Origin: Faecalibacterium sp. I3-3-89
GTDB lineage: Bacteria; Bacillota; Clostridia; Oscillospirales; Ruminococcaceae
DNA length: 64,000 nt
Assembly: GCF_023347275.1 (NCBI RefSeq)
Contig: NZ_CP094468.1
Location: 744,001-808,000, forward strand
Direction of reading: 5' to 3'
Shown: positions 17,100-26,554 of the stretch, in pieces
Layout: every line of letters starts with the position of its first letter
Numbering within the stretch: the first letter of the stretch is position 1
The notes under the pieces: model-generated
What the model was told of the DNA's origin: nothing
The model's database searches: none
The model's input: only the letters and a program-made list of their open reading frames with translations
Made by a program: the position numbers and the translations under genes

Positions 17100-17765
17100 A
17101 TGAATCGAGAAGAGATCCTGTCCCACGTCGATCACACCCTGCTCAAGCCTGAGGCCACATGGCCCCAGATCCAGACCCTGTGCGACGAGGCCATCGCAAA
17201 CCACACGGCCTCTGTCTGCATCAACACCTGCTATGTGAAGCAGGCTGTCGAGTACATGGCAGGCCGCATCCCGGTGTGCTGTGTGGTCGGATTCCCTCTG
17301 GGTGCGATGGACACCGCTTCCAAGGCCTTTGAGGCCAAGACCGCCATCGAGAACGGCGCCGCCGAGGTGGATATGGTCATCAACATCGGCCGCCTGAAGA
17401 ACGGCGAGTACGACGCCGTGCGCGAGGACATCCGCGCCGTCAAGCAGGCTGTGGGCGATAAGATCCTGAAGGTCATCATCGAGACCTGCCTGCTGACCGA
17501 CGACGAGAAGCGCAGGATGTGTGACATCGTCTGCGAGGCAGGCGCGGACTACATCAAGACCAGCACCGGCTTCTCCACCGCAGGCGCAACCTTCCACGAC
17601 GTCGAGCTGATGGTCAAGGGCGTGGCAGGCCGCTGCAAGGTCAAGGCTGCTGGCGGCATCTCCACCGTGGACGATATGGAAAAGTTCCTCGCCCTCGGCG
17701 CAGACCGTCTGGGCACCTCCCGCGCCGTCAAGATCCTGAACGGCGAGCAGGCAAAGGGCTACTAA
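17100..17765 (+). CDS. deoC: Deoxyribose-phosphate aldolase
   Basis: 221 aa. DHTLLKPEATW at the N-terminus, VVGFPLGAM, EVDMVINIG and the Schiff-base lysine motif YIKTSTGF define class I DeoC, which splits 2-deoxyribose-5-phosphate into glyceraldehyde-3-phosphate and acetaldehyde. KAAGGIS and GTSRAVKIL are the phosphate site. TCAGGAGG precedes the ATG. Stands apart from other nucleoside catabolism genes here. Confidence 0.96.
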   Translation: MNREEILSHVDHTLLKPEATWPQIQTLCDEAIANHTASVCINTCYVKQAVEYMAGRIPVCCVVGFPLGAMDTASKAFEAKTAIENGAAEVDMVINIGRLKNGEYDAVREDIRAVKQAVGDKILKVIIETCLLTDDEKRRMCDIVCEAGADYIKTSTGFSTAGATFHDVELMVKGVAGRCKVKAAGGISTVDDMEKFLALGADRLGTSRAVKILNGEQAKGY

Positions 17766-17778
17766 GCTTCCGCTCCGC

Positions 17779-17808
17779 AAAGGGCACAGCTCCGGCTGTG
17801 CCTTTTCT
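17779..17808 (+). terminator. Rho-independent terminator
   Basis: AAGGGCACAGC/GCTGTGCCTTTT hairpin right after deoC. Confidence 0.85.
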
Positions 17809-17897
17809 GTTTGCGGGGGAGGCTGCGCTCTGGCAGAAAAGAAATGAGGGCGGGTGCATCATTTTCAAGAAAATGCCGAAAAAGAGTGCGGCGCTTC

Positions 17898-18088
17898 TTG
17901 ACATTTCGACGCAGCAATGATAAGATATTACCCGGACAAACTGAATACCGACTTATCAAGAGCGGCTGAGGGGACAGGCCCTGTGAAGCCCGACAACCTG
18001 TGCGTGAGCATAAGGTGCCAAATCCTGCGGGAAACCGAAAGATAAGAGTGCAGACGCTCAGAACTTCGGTTCGGAGCGTTTTTTTGTT
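17898..18088 (+). promoter_or_regulatory. SAM-I (S-box) riboswitch and promoter of metK
   Basis: Promoter TTGACA (17898-17903), 17 bases, TAAGAT (17921-17926). The aptamer runs from CTTATCAAGAGCGGCTGAGG (17951) through GGCCCTGTGAAGCCCGACAA and AAGGTGCCAAATCCTGC to GATAAGAG (18041-18048), matching S-box consensus blocks. A terminator hairpin (ACGCTC...GAGCGT plus seven T, 18054-18087) follows. High SAM should switch metK off. Confidence 0.93.
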
Positions 18089-18158
18089 GCATGAGCTTGA
18101 TGAACGTGTAGGAAGCTGTCAAGAGTAATACACACCCCAACGCCAAGGAGGTACAAAA

Positions 18159-19313
18159 ATGGCAAAGAATCGTCTGTTTACGTCCGAGTCCGTCACCGAG
18201 GGCCATCCCGACAAGATCTGTGACCAGATCTCCGACGCCATCCTCGACGAGATCCTGACCCACGACCCCGACGCCCGCGTGGCCTGCGAGACCTGTGCAT
18301 CCACCGGCCTCGTCCACATTATGGGCGAGATCACCACCAACTGCTACGTCGATTTTCAGAAGATCGTCCGCGAGGTCGTGGCGGACATCGGCTACACCCG
18401 TGCAAAGTTCGGCTTCGACGCTGACACCTGTGCCGTCATCTCCAACATCGACGGCCAAAGCCCGGATATCGCCCTCGGCACCAACGACGAGGTCGGCGGT
18501 GCAGGCGATCAGGGCATGATGTTCGGTTATGCCTGCGACGAGACCCCCGAGCTGATGCCCATGCCCATCAGCCTCGCCCACAAGCTGGCCAAGAAGCTGA
18601 CCGAGGTGCGCAAGAGCGGCGAGCTGGACTACCTGCGCCCGGACGGTAAGAGTCAGGTCACGGTGGAGTATGTGGACGGCAAGCCCGCCCGCGTGGACGC
18701 TGTGGTCATCTCCAGCCAGCACAGCGAGGCCGTCAGCATGGACCAGCTGCGCGCCGACGTGATGGAGAAGGTCATCAAAGCCACCATCCCCGCCGAGCTG
18801 CTGGACGAGAACACCAAGTATTATATCAACCCCACCGGCCGCTTCGTCGTGGGCGGTCCTCAGGGCGACACCGGCCTGACTGGCCGTAAGATCATCGTCG
18901 ATACCTACGGCGGCTACGCACGCCACGGCGGCGGCGCATTCTCCGGCAAGGACCCCAGCAAGGTGGACCGCAGTGCCGCGTATGCGACCCGCTGGGTGGC
19001 CAAGAACATCGTGGCCGCCGGTCTGGCCAAGCAGTGCGAGGTGCAGGTGGCCTACGCCATCGGCGTGGCAAAGCCCGTCTCCATCATGGTGGACACTTTC
19101 GGCACCGGCGTCGTGGAGGACGAGAAGATCGAGAAGGCTGTGGAGAAGGTCTTTGACCTGACGCCTGCCGCCATCATCCGCACCCTCGACCTGCGCAAGC
19201 CCATCTACCGCAAGCTGGCTGCCTACGGCCACATGGGCCGCGAAGACCTCGGCGTGAAGTGGGAGAACACCGACCGCGTCGAAGAGCTGAAGGCCGCAGT
19301 CGCAGCCCTCTGA
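18159..19313 (+). CDS. metK: S-adenosylmethionine synthase
   Basis: 384 aa, normal length. Motifs [32 protein letters not shown] (ATP loop), [16 protein letters not shown] (metal and phosphate) and DTFGTG are all intact. It makes SAM from methionine and ATP. CAAGGAGG lies before the ATG, and the SAM-I riboswitch upstream gives feedback control by its product. Confidence 0.98.
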   Translation: MAKNRLFTSESVTEGHPDKICDQISDAILDEILTHDPDARVACETCASTGLVHIMGEITTNCYVDFQKIVREVVADIGYTRAKFGFDADTCAVISNIDGQSPDIALGTNDEVGGAGDQGMMFGYACDETPELMPMPISLAHKLAKKLTEVRKSGELDYLRPDGKSQVTVEYVDGKPARVDAVVISSQHSEAVSMDQLRADVMEKVIKATIPAELLDENTKYYINPTGRFVVGGPQGDTGLTGRKIIVDTYGGYARHGGGAFSGKDPSKVDRSAAYATRWVAKNIVAAGLAKQCEVQVAYAIGVAKPVSIMVDTFGTGVVEDEKIEKAVEKVFDLTPAAIIRTLDLRKPIYRKLAAYGHMGREDLGVKWENTDRVEELKAAVAAL

Positions 19314-19339
19314 GCGCGAAAATAGAATAGAATGACTTT

Positions 19340-19437
19340 TATCGCAATTTTCAAAAATAGCGCCGATCAGAATAGCATATTTGCGATATGCAGTTTGCAG
19401 ATGTTGCCTGTGCATTAAAAACGCAAACTGCTATGAG
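19340..19437 (+). repeat. Dispersed intergenic structured element, copy 1
   Basis: Starts TTTTATCGCAA, contains the conserved centre AGCATATTTGCGATATGC and ends in a hairpin GCAGTTTGC...GCAAACTGC with loop ending TGCATTAAAAA. Copies at 42901-42999 (inverted) and 50207-50302. Lies between metK and prs. See findings for stem covariation. Confidence 0.75.
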
Positions 19438-19487
19438 CCGGAGATTGTATGTTTTTTGTAAAAAACACATAGTCTCCGGCCTTTTTT
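19436..19487 (+). terminator. Rho-independent terminator of metK
   Basis: GCCGGAGATTGT...ACATAGTCTCCGGC stem followed by seven consecutive pyrimidines rich in T. Confidence 0.8.
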
Positions 19488-19625
19488 GGAAAAAGAGATG
19501 TGCAAGGCGCAGAAAATGCGAGTTTTTAGTGTCGAAACGCCGAAAATGTGATAGAATATTACCGGATATGCACTTCAACGTCTGATTTTATCGACCGATA
19601 AAAGAAACATTAAGGAGCTGTAATT

Positions 19626-20765
19626 ATGTCTGTCATTATCCCCAAGGATTGCTTCCACCAGCCTCAGGTCGCCGACCTGCGCCTCATCGCCTGCCCGGGT
19701 GCCGAGGAGCTGACCAACCTCATCGACAAGCATCTGGTGCGCTGGGCCGCTGAGGCCGGCTACCAGACCAATAGCTTTATCATCGAGAGCGCCTGCCCCC
19801 GCTTCCAGAGCGGCGATGCCAAGGGTCTGGTCAAGGAGTCGGTGCGCGGCGACGATATTTTCATCGTGGTCGATCCCGGCAACTACAGCGTGACCTACAA
19901 GCTGTTCAACTATGAGAACCATCTGTCTCCCGACGACCACTTCGCCAACCTCAAGCGCCTCATTCAGGCTGTGGCGGGCAAGGCACACCGTGTGTCCGTC
20001 ATCATGCCCAGCCTGTACGGCGGCCGTCAGCACCGCCGCGTGTCCCGCGAGAGTCTGGACTGCGCGGTGGCCCTGCAGGAGCTGCAGGCCATGGGCGTCA
20101 AGAACATCATCACCTTCGATGCACATGACCCCCGCCTGATGAACGCTGTGCCTCTGATGAGCTTCGACAACGCCATGCCCACCTATCAGGTGCTGAAGAG
20201 CCTGCTCAAGAAGAACCCCGAGATCAGCTTCGACAAGGACAAGTTCATCGTGGTCAGCCCCGACGAGGGAGCCATGAGCCGCAATATGTACTTCTCCAGC
20301 GTGCTGGGCTGCAACCTCGGTATGTTCTACAAGCGCCGCGACTACACCCGCGTGGTCAATGGCCGCAACCCCATCGTGGCCCACGAGTATCTGGGCGACT
20401 CTGTTGAGGGCAAGACCGTCTTTGTGGCCGATGACATCATCGCATCCGGCGAAAGCATGCTGGAGGTCGCCACCAACCTGAAGGAGCGCGGCGCAAAGCG
20501 CATCATCGCCAACGCCACCTTCCCGCTCTTCACCAGCGGCCTCGAGAAGTTCGACAAGGCTGTGGCCAACGGCACTCTGGACTACGTCACCGGCACCAAC
20601 CTGACCTATCGGATGCCTGAGCTGCTGACCCGCGACTGGTACGTCGATGTTGACGTCTCCAAGTACGCCGCTTACTTTGTCGTGGCCCTGAACCACGATA
20701 TGTCCGTTTCCAGCATCATCGACCCCATCAAGAAGATCGAGGCCCTGCTGGCAAGCCGGAAATAA
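19626..20765 (+). CDS. prs: Ribose-phosphate pyrophosphokinase (PRPP synthetase), long clostridial form
   Basis: 379 aa, longer than classical Prs (about 315). MPSLYGGRQHRR and ESLDCAVA replace the classical ARQDRK region; FDAHD is the metal site and VFVADDIIASGESML is the PRPP-binding loop. It makes PRPP from ribose-5-phosphate and ATP for nucleotide, His and Trp synthesis. AAGGAGCTG precedes the ATG; a possible extended -10 (TGATAGAAT) ends at 19557. Assignment rests on these motifs, as the sequence is divergent. Confidence 0.88.
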   Translation: MSVIIPKDCFHQPQVADLRLIACPGAEELTNLIDKHLVRWAAEAGYQTNSFIIESACPRFQSGDAKGLVKESVRGDDIFIVVDPGNYSVTYKLFNYENHLSPDDHFANLKRLIQAVAGKAHRVSVIMPSLYGGRQHRRVSRESLDCAVALQELQAMGVKNIITFDAHDPRLMNAVPLMSFDNAMPTYQVLKSLLKKNPEISFDKDKFIVVSPDEGAMSRNMYFSSVLGCNLGMFYKRRDYTRVVNGRNPIVAHEYLGDSVEGKTVFVADDIIASGESMLEVATNLKERGAKRIIANATFPLFTSGLEKFDKAVANGTLDYVTGTNLTYRMPELLTRDWYVDVDVSKYAAYFVVALNHDMSVSSIIDPIKKIEALLASRK

Positions 20766-20798
20766 TGACAGACGACCCCTGATATTCTTCCAATAAAG

Positions 20799-20838
20799 AA
20801 AAGCACCCGCAGCCGAAAGGCCCAGCGGGTGCTTTTTT
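20799..20838 (+). terminator. Rho-independent terminator
   Basis: AAGCACCCGC/GCGGGTGCTT with six T, after prs. Confidence 0.9.
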
Positions 20839-20859
20839 GTTCTGGTCGGGAGAGGGGAT

Positions 20860-20992
20860 AACCTCTCCGTCATTGCTTCGCAATGCCACCTCCCCTATCG
20901 AGGGGAGGCTTTGGCATGGCGGAAAGCTTTTCCTTTTCGCCAGAGGCTCCCCTCGGTAGGGGAGCTGGCTGCGAAGCAGACTGAGAGGTTTA
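20860..20992. repeat. Intergenic hairpin repeat with terminal inverted repeats
   Basis: Bounded by AACCTCTCCGTC and GACTGAGAGGTT. Contains two hairpin modules, CTCCCCTATCGAGGGGAG and GCTCCCCTCGGTAGGGGAGC, joined by GGCGGAAAGC and CGCCAGAGG. Same family as 13883 and 27632. Confidence 0.7.
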
Positions 20993-20998
20993 ATTGTT

Positions 20999-21346
20999 TT
21001 ACTCCAATTCTTTCAACGCCGCCACGACCCGCTGATACTCCTTCTCCACGGGAGGGAAGAGGGTATCTGCGCCGTCCAGCGTGCCGCCGCGGAGTGCTTC
21101 GGTCAGGGCGCTTGCGGGGGCGTAGAGGGCATCGAAGCCAAGGTTCTGGCAGACGCCCTTGAGGGTGTGGGCGGCACGGAACGCCGTGGGGGCGTCCTGT
21201 GCTTCCAGCGCCTTTTTCAGGTTCGGGAAGCTGTCGTCCTGCAGGAATTTCAGGGCGAAGCGGCGGACGAAATCCGCGCTGGGCAGACGCTCCATCACAG
21301 CCTTATAATCGCCGCCAATGGCGGCATACATTTGTTCCAACGTCAT
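20999..21346 (-). CDS. Histidine phosphotransfer (Hpt) domain protein
   Basis: 115 aa, all-helical. AHTLKGVCQNLG carries the phospho-accepting histidine of Hpt domains. It begins 3 bases after the end of the GGDEF-REC-HD-GYP gene on the same strand, so the receiver domain of that protein is its likely partner. No histidine kinase is encoded nearby, so the phosphate source is unknown. Confidence 0.85.
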   Translation of the reverse strand: MTLEQMYAAIGGDYKAVMERLPSADFVRRFALKFLQDDSFPNLKKALEAQDAPTAFRAAHTLKGVCQNLGFDALYAPASALTEALRGGTLDGADTLFPPVEKEYQRVVAALKELE

Positions 21347-21349
21347 TTT

Positions 21350-23275
21350 TTATACCTCATCCAAGAGAAGTTTCGTCAAAGGGCAGTCTTTTTTCTGGGG
21401 GGGGGCTGGGGTATCCATCCCGGCCTCCTCGGCGAGGCGGTCTTTTACGTCACGCAGGCATTCCAGTAGCAGCGGGTTGAATGCACCATACGTTCCGGCT
21501 TCCAGCTCGGCGATGGCCTGCGCCTGCGGGAGGGCCAGATGTTTGTCCCCCTTGCCGACCAAGCTGTCGTAGGCATCGGCCAGTGAGACCACCTGCGCCG
21601 CGATGGGGATGCTGTCGCCCTTCAGGCCGTCGGGGAAGCCGCTGCCGTCCCAGCGCTCATGATGCCAGCGGCAGATCTGGAGCGCGAACTTCACCAGCGG
21701 CTCGTCCTGATACTGGGACAGATTTTCCAGCATCTGCGCACCCAGAATAGTGTGGGTGCGGAGGATGGCCTTTTGCTCCGGCGTCGGGTCGGGGGCGTTG
21801 AGGATGCGGCCGTCAATGGCCATCCGTCCGATGTCGTGGAGGGCGGCCGCCGTCGTGATGAGGCGGCGGTCGGCCCCGGTCAGACCGTAGCAGTCAGTCT
21901 TCTGGCAGAGCCGTTCCAGCAGGATGCCCGTGATCCGCTGCACCCGGGGAATATGGTGGGAGCTTTCGCCGTAGTGGACCTCCATGACCTGACTGAGGAT
22001 GCCGAACAGGATCTGGTCGTTCTTCTCACGGTCGTAGAACTGCTGGGACACCATGGCCCGGAGCCGCCGCTGACGGGCGTAGAGCCGGGTGATGTTGGTA
22101 ACACGGCGGTGGACGATGCGGGCGTCGAAGGGGCGGCTGATATAGTCCGAAGCGCCCAGCTCGTAGGCACGGCGGACGGTCTGGGCGGAGTCCTCGCTGG
22201 AGATCATCACGACGGGGAGGTCTTCAAGCAGGCCCTGCGCCGCCATCCGGGACAGCACATCGAAGCCGTCCATGTCGGGCATCACGATGTCCAGCAGCAA
22301 GATGGAAAGCTCGGGGCCGCGTGCATCCAGGATCTCGAGGCACTCTGCCCCATTGGAGGCTTCCAGAACTTCGAAATCATCGGAGAGGATCTCGGAAAGG
22401 ATGTCCCGGTTCATGGGCGAGTCGTCCACGATAAGGACCGTCGGGCGGTGGGCGTTCCCGGAGCAGACGGAGCTGGGGGCGACGTCCTCGGTGACGACGG
22501 TGTTCTTGCAGCGCTTGGCAAGATACATCCGCTTATCGGCCACCACCACCGCGTCGCTGATGGGGATGTCTGCGGCCATCACGCCGCCGATGCTGGCCGA
22601 GAGCTGCAGCTTGCTGAACTCGGGCAGGTGGGCCGTGGAGAGGCGCTTGCTGATGTACCGGAGCTTCTGGACAAAATGCCCGGCAGAGATATTGGGCAGG
22701 ACGAGCAGCAGCTCGTCGCCGCCGTACCGCACCAGCATATCGGTGGAGCGGATGCAGCGGTGGATGATGGAGGCGGTGAGCCGGAGCGCCGCATCGCCCG
22801 CCGCGTGGCCGAAGGTGTCGTTGCAGAGCTTGAAGTCGTCAAGGTCGATCATGGCGACACCGGCGTTGAGGTATTTGTGCTTCAGCTCCTCCTCATAAAA
22901 GCGGCGGTTGTAAGCCCCGATGAGGGGGTCCGTGTAGAGCTGCTCGTCGGAGTGGAGCGTCCGCAGGGCACCAGAGTCCAGCGGAAGGACCATCTCGATA
23001 ACAGACGGCTCACCGTCGATCTCGACGTAACGGGCGATGGCCTGATAGAGCTTGCTGCCCATCGTTTCCAGCTTGGTGCACTGGCATTTTCCGGCCAGCG
23101 CTTCACGGCCCGCACAGCTGGTGCAGGGGTGGGCGTTTTTCCACGGCGGATAACAGGGCTGCTCCGCTAATGTCTTCCGGTCGAGCAGACGGACGATGGG
23201 GAATATCTTGCGCAGGCAGGCCATTTCCTCTTCGGCCTGCTGGCGCGTCATAATATGGTCGGTAAGTTCGGACAT
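21350..23275 (-). CDS. GGDEF - receiver - HD-GYP signalling protein
   Basis: 641 aa from MSELTDHIMTRQQAEEEMAC. Residues 1-100 are Cys-rich (CYPPWKNAHPCTSC, CQC) and may sense redox or metal. GGDEF domain about 112-265 with GGDEL (185-189) and an intact I-site R176-x-x-D179. Receiver 279-400 with DD at 284-285 and phospho-Asp329 (LLLDIVMPDMDG). HD-GYP 425-620 with HD (480-481) and HHERWDGSGFPDG. It could both make and hydrolyse cyclic di-GMP, gated by phosphorylation. AGGAG precedes ATG at 23275. The C-terminus is encoded across a run of nine C. Confidence 0.9.
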   Translation of the reverse strand: MSELTDHIMTRQQAEEEMACLRKIFPIVRLLDRKTLAEQPCYPPWKNAHPCTSCAGREALAGKCQCTKLETMGSKLYQAIARYVEIDGEPSVIEMVLPLDSGALRTLHSDEQLYTDPLIGAYNRRFYEEELKHKYLNAGVAMIDLDDFKLCNDTFGHAAGDAALRLTASIIHRCIRSTDMLVRYGGDELLLVLPNISAGHFVQKLRYISKRLSTAHLPEFSKLQLSASIGGVMAADIPISDAVVVADKRMYLAKRCKNTVVTEDVAPSSVCSGNAHRPTVLIVDDSPMNRDILSEILSDDFEVLEASNGAECLEILDARGPELSILLLDIVMPDMDGFDVLSRMAAQGLLEDLPVVMISSEDSAQTVRRAYELGASDYISRPFDARIVHRRVTNITRLYARQRRLRAMVSQQFYDREKNDQILFGILSQVMEVHYGESSHHIPRVQRITGILLERLCQKTDCYGLTGADRRLITTAAALHDIGRMAIDGRILNAPDPTPEQKAILRTHTILGAQMLENLSQYQDEPLVKFALQICRWHHERWDGSGFPDGLKGDSIPIAAQVVSLADAYDSLVGKGDKHLALPQAQAIAELEAGTYGAFNPLLLECLRDVKDRLAEEAGMDTPAPPQKKDCPLTKLLLDEV

Positions 23276-23780
23276 GTGTCGCTCCTGTGATAACGGGGGG
23301 TGATGACGTGGGAGGGGGCAGAAAAACTGCGGACCTTCTGCGACAAACAATTATATATAAGTCTATGTTACCACAAGGGGAGGAATCTCGTCAATGCAGG
23401 AAGATGGATTTCCAAAAAGGAATGGAAGTTTCCCGGGAAACCTGACAAAATAGAAATTTGGCGCAGACCGATAAAATTGTTGCATCTTTGGGCAGAGGAG
23501 ACAGAAGATCCTGTAACCATTTTGCAAGAAATTACGCACAGACACACGATTTTTGGACGCAAGTTGCACAAACATGAAGAATTGTGCTGCTTAACAAAAA
23601 GATTTTGGGATACAACAGAAGCTATTGTGGAACACGCACAAAATATAACAAAGAATCTTGGTGATTTGTTCTATTGCGAACAGTTCCGCAGATGGTTATA
23701 ATACAAACAGAAACCGCGAAACGTGCAAAGAGTGCGATTTGCGAAATGCTGTGACAAGCGTAATGAAGGAGAACAAAATT
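23276..23780 (+). promoter_or_regulatory. AT-rich control region with the mglB promoter
   Basis: A 505-base gap with no convincing gene; a 133-codon open frame at 23300 has no RBS or recognisable product. TTGCGA (23674-23679), 17 bases, TATAAT (23697-23702) is a good promoter giving an mglB leader of about 70 nt. The rest (23281-23670) shows no feature I can name. Confidence 0.6.
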
Positions 23781-24827
23781 ATGAAAATGATCTCTCGTCG
23801 TGACTTCCTGAAGGCTTCCGCTGTTGTGGGTGCTGCTGGTGTCCTGACTGCCTGCGGCGGTTCCTCTGCCTCTACCGCTGCTTCCTCTACTGCAGCTTCT
23901 ACCGCTGCTTCCTCTACCGCCGCTGCTTCCGGCTCTGCCAACATCGGCGTCTGCATCTATCAGTTTGCAGATAACTTCATGACCCTGTACCGCACCGATC
24001 TGGAAGAGTACCTGAAGGATATGGGCTACGCCGTCACCATCGTCGATGGCAAGAACGACCAGAACACCCAGACCGAGCAGATCAACACCTTCCTGCAGCA
24101 GGGCGTGGACGTGCTGGTCATCAACCCCGTCCAGACCACTTCCGCACAGACCATCGTTGATACCATCAAGCCCTCTGAGACTCCCATCGTCTTCATCAAC
24201 CGTGAGCCCGACAAGAGCGTTCTGGACTCCTACGCAGACAAGTGCTGCTACGTCGGTGCTGACGCACGTCAGTCCGGTACTTATCAGGGCGAGCTGATCC
24301 TCGAGACCGAGACGCAGGGCGACATCAACGGCGACGGCAAGATCACCTACATCATGTGCAAGGGCGACCCCGAGAACATCGACGCTCAGTACCGCACCGA
24401 GTACTCCATCAAGGCTCTGACCGACGCCGGCAAGGAAGTCGAGTGCCTGTACGAGTACCTGGACAACTGGGATCAGACCACTGCACAGCAGGACGTCGCA
24501 AACGCTCTGGCACAGTACGGCGAGAAGATCGAAGTCGTCTTCTGCAACAACGACGCAATGGCACTGGGCGCTCTGCAGTCCCTGCAGCAGGCTGGCCGCA
24601 CCGTCGGCAAGGACGTCTATCTGGTCGGTGTTGACGCACTGAGCGAGGCTGTCCAGAACGTCGTCGATGGCAACATGACCGGCACCGTTCTGAACGATGA
24701 CGTGGGTCAGGCTACCGCCGCCGCAGCTGCTACCAAGCTGTACGTCGAGGGCAGCAAGGTCGAGCAGTACTACTGGGTCGATTACGTCAAGGTCACCAAG
24801 GAGAACGCTGCACAGTACATCAAGTAA
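23781..24827 (+). CDS. mglB: Galactose/glucose-type sugar-binding lipoprotein (MglB-like)
   Basis: 348 aa. The N-terminus SRRDFLKASAVVGAAGVLTA carries a twin-arginine motif and then a lipobox cysteine (LTAC), so it may be a Tat-exported lipoprotein. The body is a periplasmic-binding type I fold: DGKNDQNTQTEQINTFLQQG, VFINREP, and GDINGDGKITY, which matches the Ca2+ loop of MglB. NNDAMALGALQ and LVGVDALSEA close the sugar site. GAAGGAGAAC fits the ATG at 23781. Galactose or glucose is likely but unproven. Confidence 0.88.
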   Translation: MKMISRRDFLKASAVVGAAGVLTACGGSSASTAASSTAASTAASSTAAASGSANIGVCIYQFADNFMTLYRTDLEEYLKDMGYAVTIVDGKNDQNTQTEQINTFLQQGVDVLVINPVQTTSAQTIVDTIKPSETPIVFINREPDKSVLDSYADKCCYVGADARQSGTYQGELILETETQGDINGDGKITYIMCKGDPENIDAQYRTEYSIKALTDAGKEVECLYEYLDNWDQTTAQQDVANALAQYGEKIEVVFCNNDAMALGALQSLQQAGRTVGKDVYLVGVDALSEAVQNVVDGNMTGTVLNDDVGQATAAAAATKLYVEGSKVEQYYWVDYVKVTKENAAQYIK

Positions 24828-24891
24828 GCAGCCAAAACCCTATCGTTGCAAGGTGCGCAGTGAACCAATAAGGCTTGATTAAGAGCTAAAA

Positions 24892-24930
24892 AGCGCGTGC
24901 GTGCGAGAAGAAATCTCCGCGCACGCGCCT
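24892..24930 (+). promoter_or_regulatory. Strong hairpin between mglB and mglA
   Basis: GCGCGTGCGTGCG pairs with CGCGCACGCGC around a 12-base loop, followed by CTTGTTTTG. Likely 3' stabiliser of mglB mRNA or a leaky terminator that lowers mglAC expression. Confidence 0.6.
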
Positions 24931-24994
24931 TGTTTTGAAAAGCCGATGGCAAAAACGGCACTTTTGAGACCCATAGACAAGGAGGCTCTGAGGA

Positions 24995-26536
24995 ATGTCA
25001 GAATACCGTCTGGTAATGAAAGGCGTGGTAAAGACCTTCCCCGGCGTGAAAGCGCTGGACCACGCGCAGTTGGAGCTCCGCCCCGGCAAAGTCATGGCCC
25101 TGATGGGCGAGAACGGTGCCGGTAAGTCCACCCTGATGAAATGCATGTTCGGCATTTACAAGATGGATGAGGGCGAGATCGAGTACGAAGGCCAAAAGGT
25201 CAACATCCCCACCCCGCTGGATGCACTGAACCGCGGCATCGCAATGGTGCATCAGGAGCTGCAGCCCATCCCGGCCCGCACTGTGGCCGAGAACATCTGG
25301 CTGGGCCGCTACCCCACCAAGAAGGCTGGCCCCATCACCATCGTGGACCACGCCAAGATGTATAAGGACACCGACGAACTGCTGAAAAAGCTGAAGCTGG
25401 ATATCAAATCCCACGCAAAGCTGGGCAGCCTGAGCATCGCACAGATGCAGATGGTGGAGATCGCAAAGGCCGTCTCCGCAAACTGCAAGGTGCTGATCCT
25501 GGACGAGCCGACCTCCTCGCTGACCGCGAACGAAGTCGAGTCGCTGTTCCGCATCATGAACGAGCTGAAGGAGCAGGGCGTCGCTCTGGTCTACATCAGC
25601 CATAAGATGGACGAGATCAAGGTCATCGCCGACGAAGTCACCATCATGCGTGACGGCCACTACATCGGCAAGTGGGACGTCGCCAACATGACCAAAGAGG
25701 AGATCATCGCCAAGATGGTCGGCCGTGAGCTGTCCAATCTGTATCCCCCGCTGGAAAATCACCCCTCCGATGAGATCATGATGAAGGTGGAGGACTTTAC
25801 CTCCATCCATCCGCGCTCCTTCCGCCACTGCAGCTTCGAGCTGAAGAAGGGCGAGATCCTTGGCGTGGCAGGTCTGGTGGGCGCACAGCGCACCGAGCTG
25901 ATGGAGGGTATCTTCGGCCTGCGTGCCCACACCTCCGGCAAGGTGTGGATCAAGGGGCAGGAGGTCAACATCAAGCAGCCCCGCGACGCCATCCGGCACA
26001 GCGTGGCTCTGCTGACGGAGGACCGCCGCGCGACCGGCATCATGGGTGTGCTGAGCGTGGCCGACAACATCTCCATCGCCTCGCTGGATGCGCTGCGCAA
26101 AGGGCCTATCATGCTGGACGATAAGAAGATCCTCGAGCTGGTGGCCACCAACAAAGAGAAGATGGCCATCAAGGTGCCCAGCCCCAAGACGGCGATCAAG
26201 AGCCTGTCCGGCGGCAACCAGCAGAAGGTGCTGATCGCCCGCTGGCTGGCTAACAACCCCGATGTCCTCATTCTGGACGAGCCTACCCGAGGCATCGACG
26301 TCGGCGCAAAGTACGAGATCTACTGCATCATCGCCGACCTGGCCAAGCAGGGCAAGAGCATCATCATGATCTCCTCGGAGATGAGCGAGATCATCGGTAT
26401 GTCCAACCGCGTCATGGTCATGTGCGATGGCCGCATCACCGGCTTTATCGACGGCAAGGACGCTACGCAGGAGAACATCATGGCTCTGGCGACCCAGTTT
26501 GAGACCGCGCCCGAAGCGGCGGCGGCCAATCAGTAA
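24995..26536 (+). CDS. mglA: Sugar ABC transporter ATP-binding protein (two ATPase domains)
   Basis: 513 aa. Domain 1 has Walker A GENGAGKST and Walker B LILDEPTSSL; domain 2 starts near 255, lacks a normal Walker A (VGAQRTELMEG), but has LSGGNQQKV and LILDEPTRGIDVG. This is the pattern of MglA/RbsA ATPases. GGAGGCTCTGAGGA precedes the ATG. It powers the permease encoded downstream. Confidence 0.93.
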   Translation: MSEYRLVMKGVVKTFPGVKALDHAQLELRPGKVMALMGENGAGKSTLMKCMFGIYKMDEGEIEYEGQKVNIPTPLDALNRGIAMVHQELQPIPARTVAENIWLGRYPTKKAGPITIVDHAKMYKDTDELLKKLKLDIKSHAKLGSLSIAQMQMVEIAKAVSANCKVLILDEPTSSLTANEVESLFRIMNELKEQGVALVYISHKMDEIKVIADEVTIMRDGHYIGKWDVANMTKEEIIAKMVGRELSNLYPPLENHPSDEIMMKVEDFTSIHPRSFRHCSFELKKGEILGVAGLVGAQRTELMEGIFGLRAHTSGKVWIKGQEVNIKQPRDAIRHSVALLTEDRRATGIMGVLSVADNISIASLDALRKGPIMLDDKKILELVATNKEKMAIKVPSPKTAIKSLSGGNQQKVLIARWLANNPDVLILDEPTRGIDVGAKYEIYCIIADLAKQGKSIIMISSEMSEIIGMSNRVMVMCDGRITGFIDGKDATQENIMALATQFETAPEAAAANQ

Positions 26537-26554
26537 ACAAGGAGGCTGTCTATC

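Noticed and set aside
19388..19585. 65-codon frame inside the dispersed element downstream of metK
   Set aside because: It runs through hairpins and the metK terminator and is not shared by the other copies.
23300..23701. 133-codon frame before mglB
   Set aside because: No ribosome site, no recognisable sequence, and it ends across the mglB promoter.
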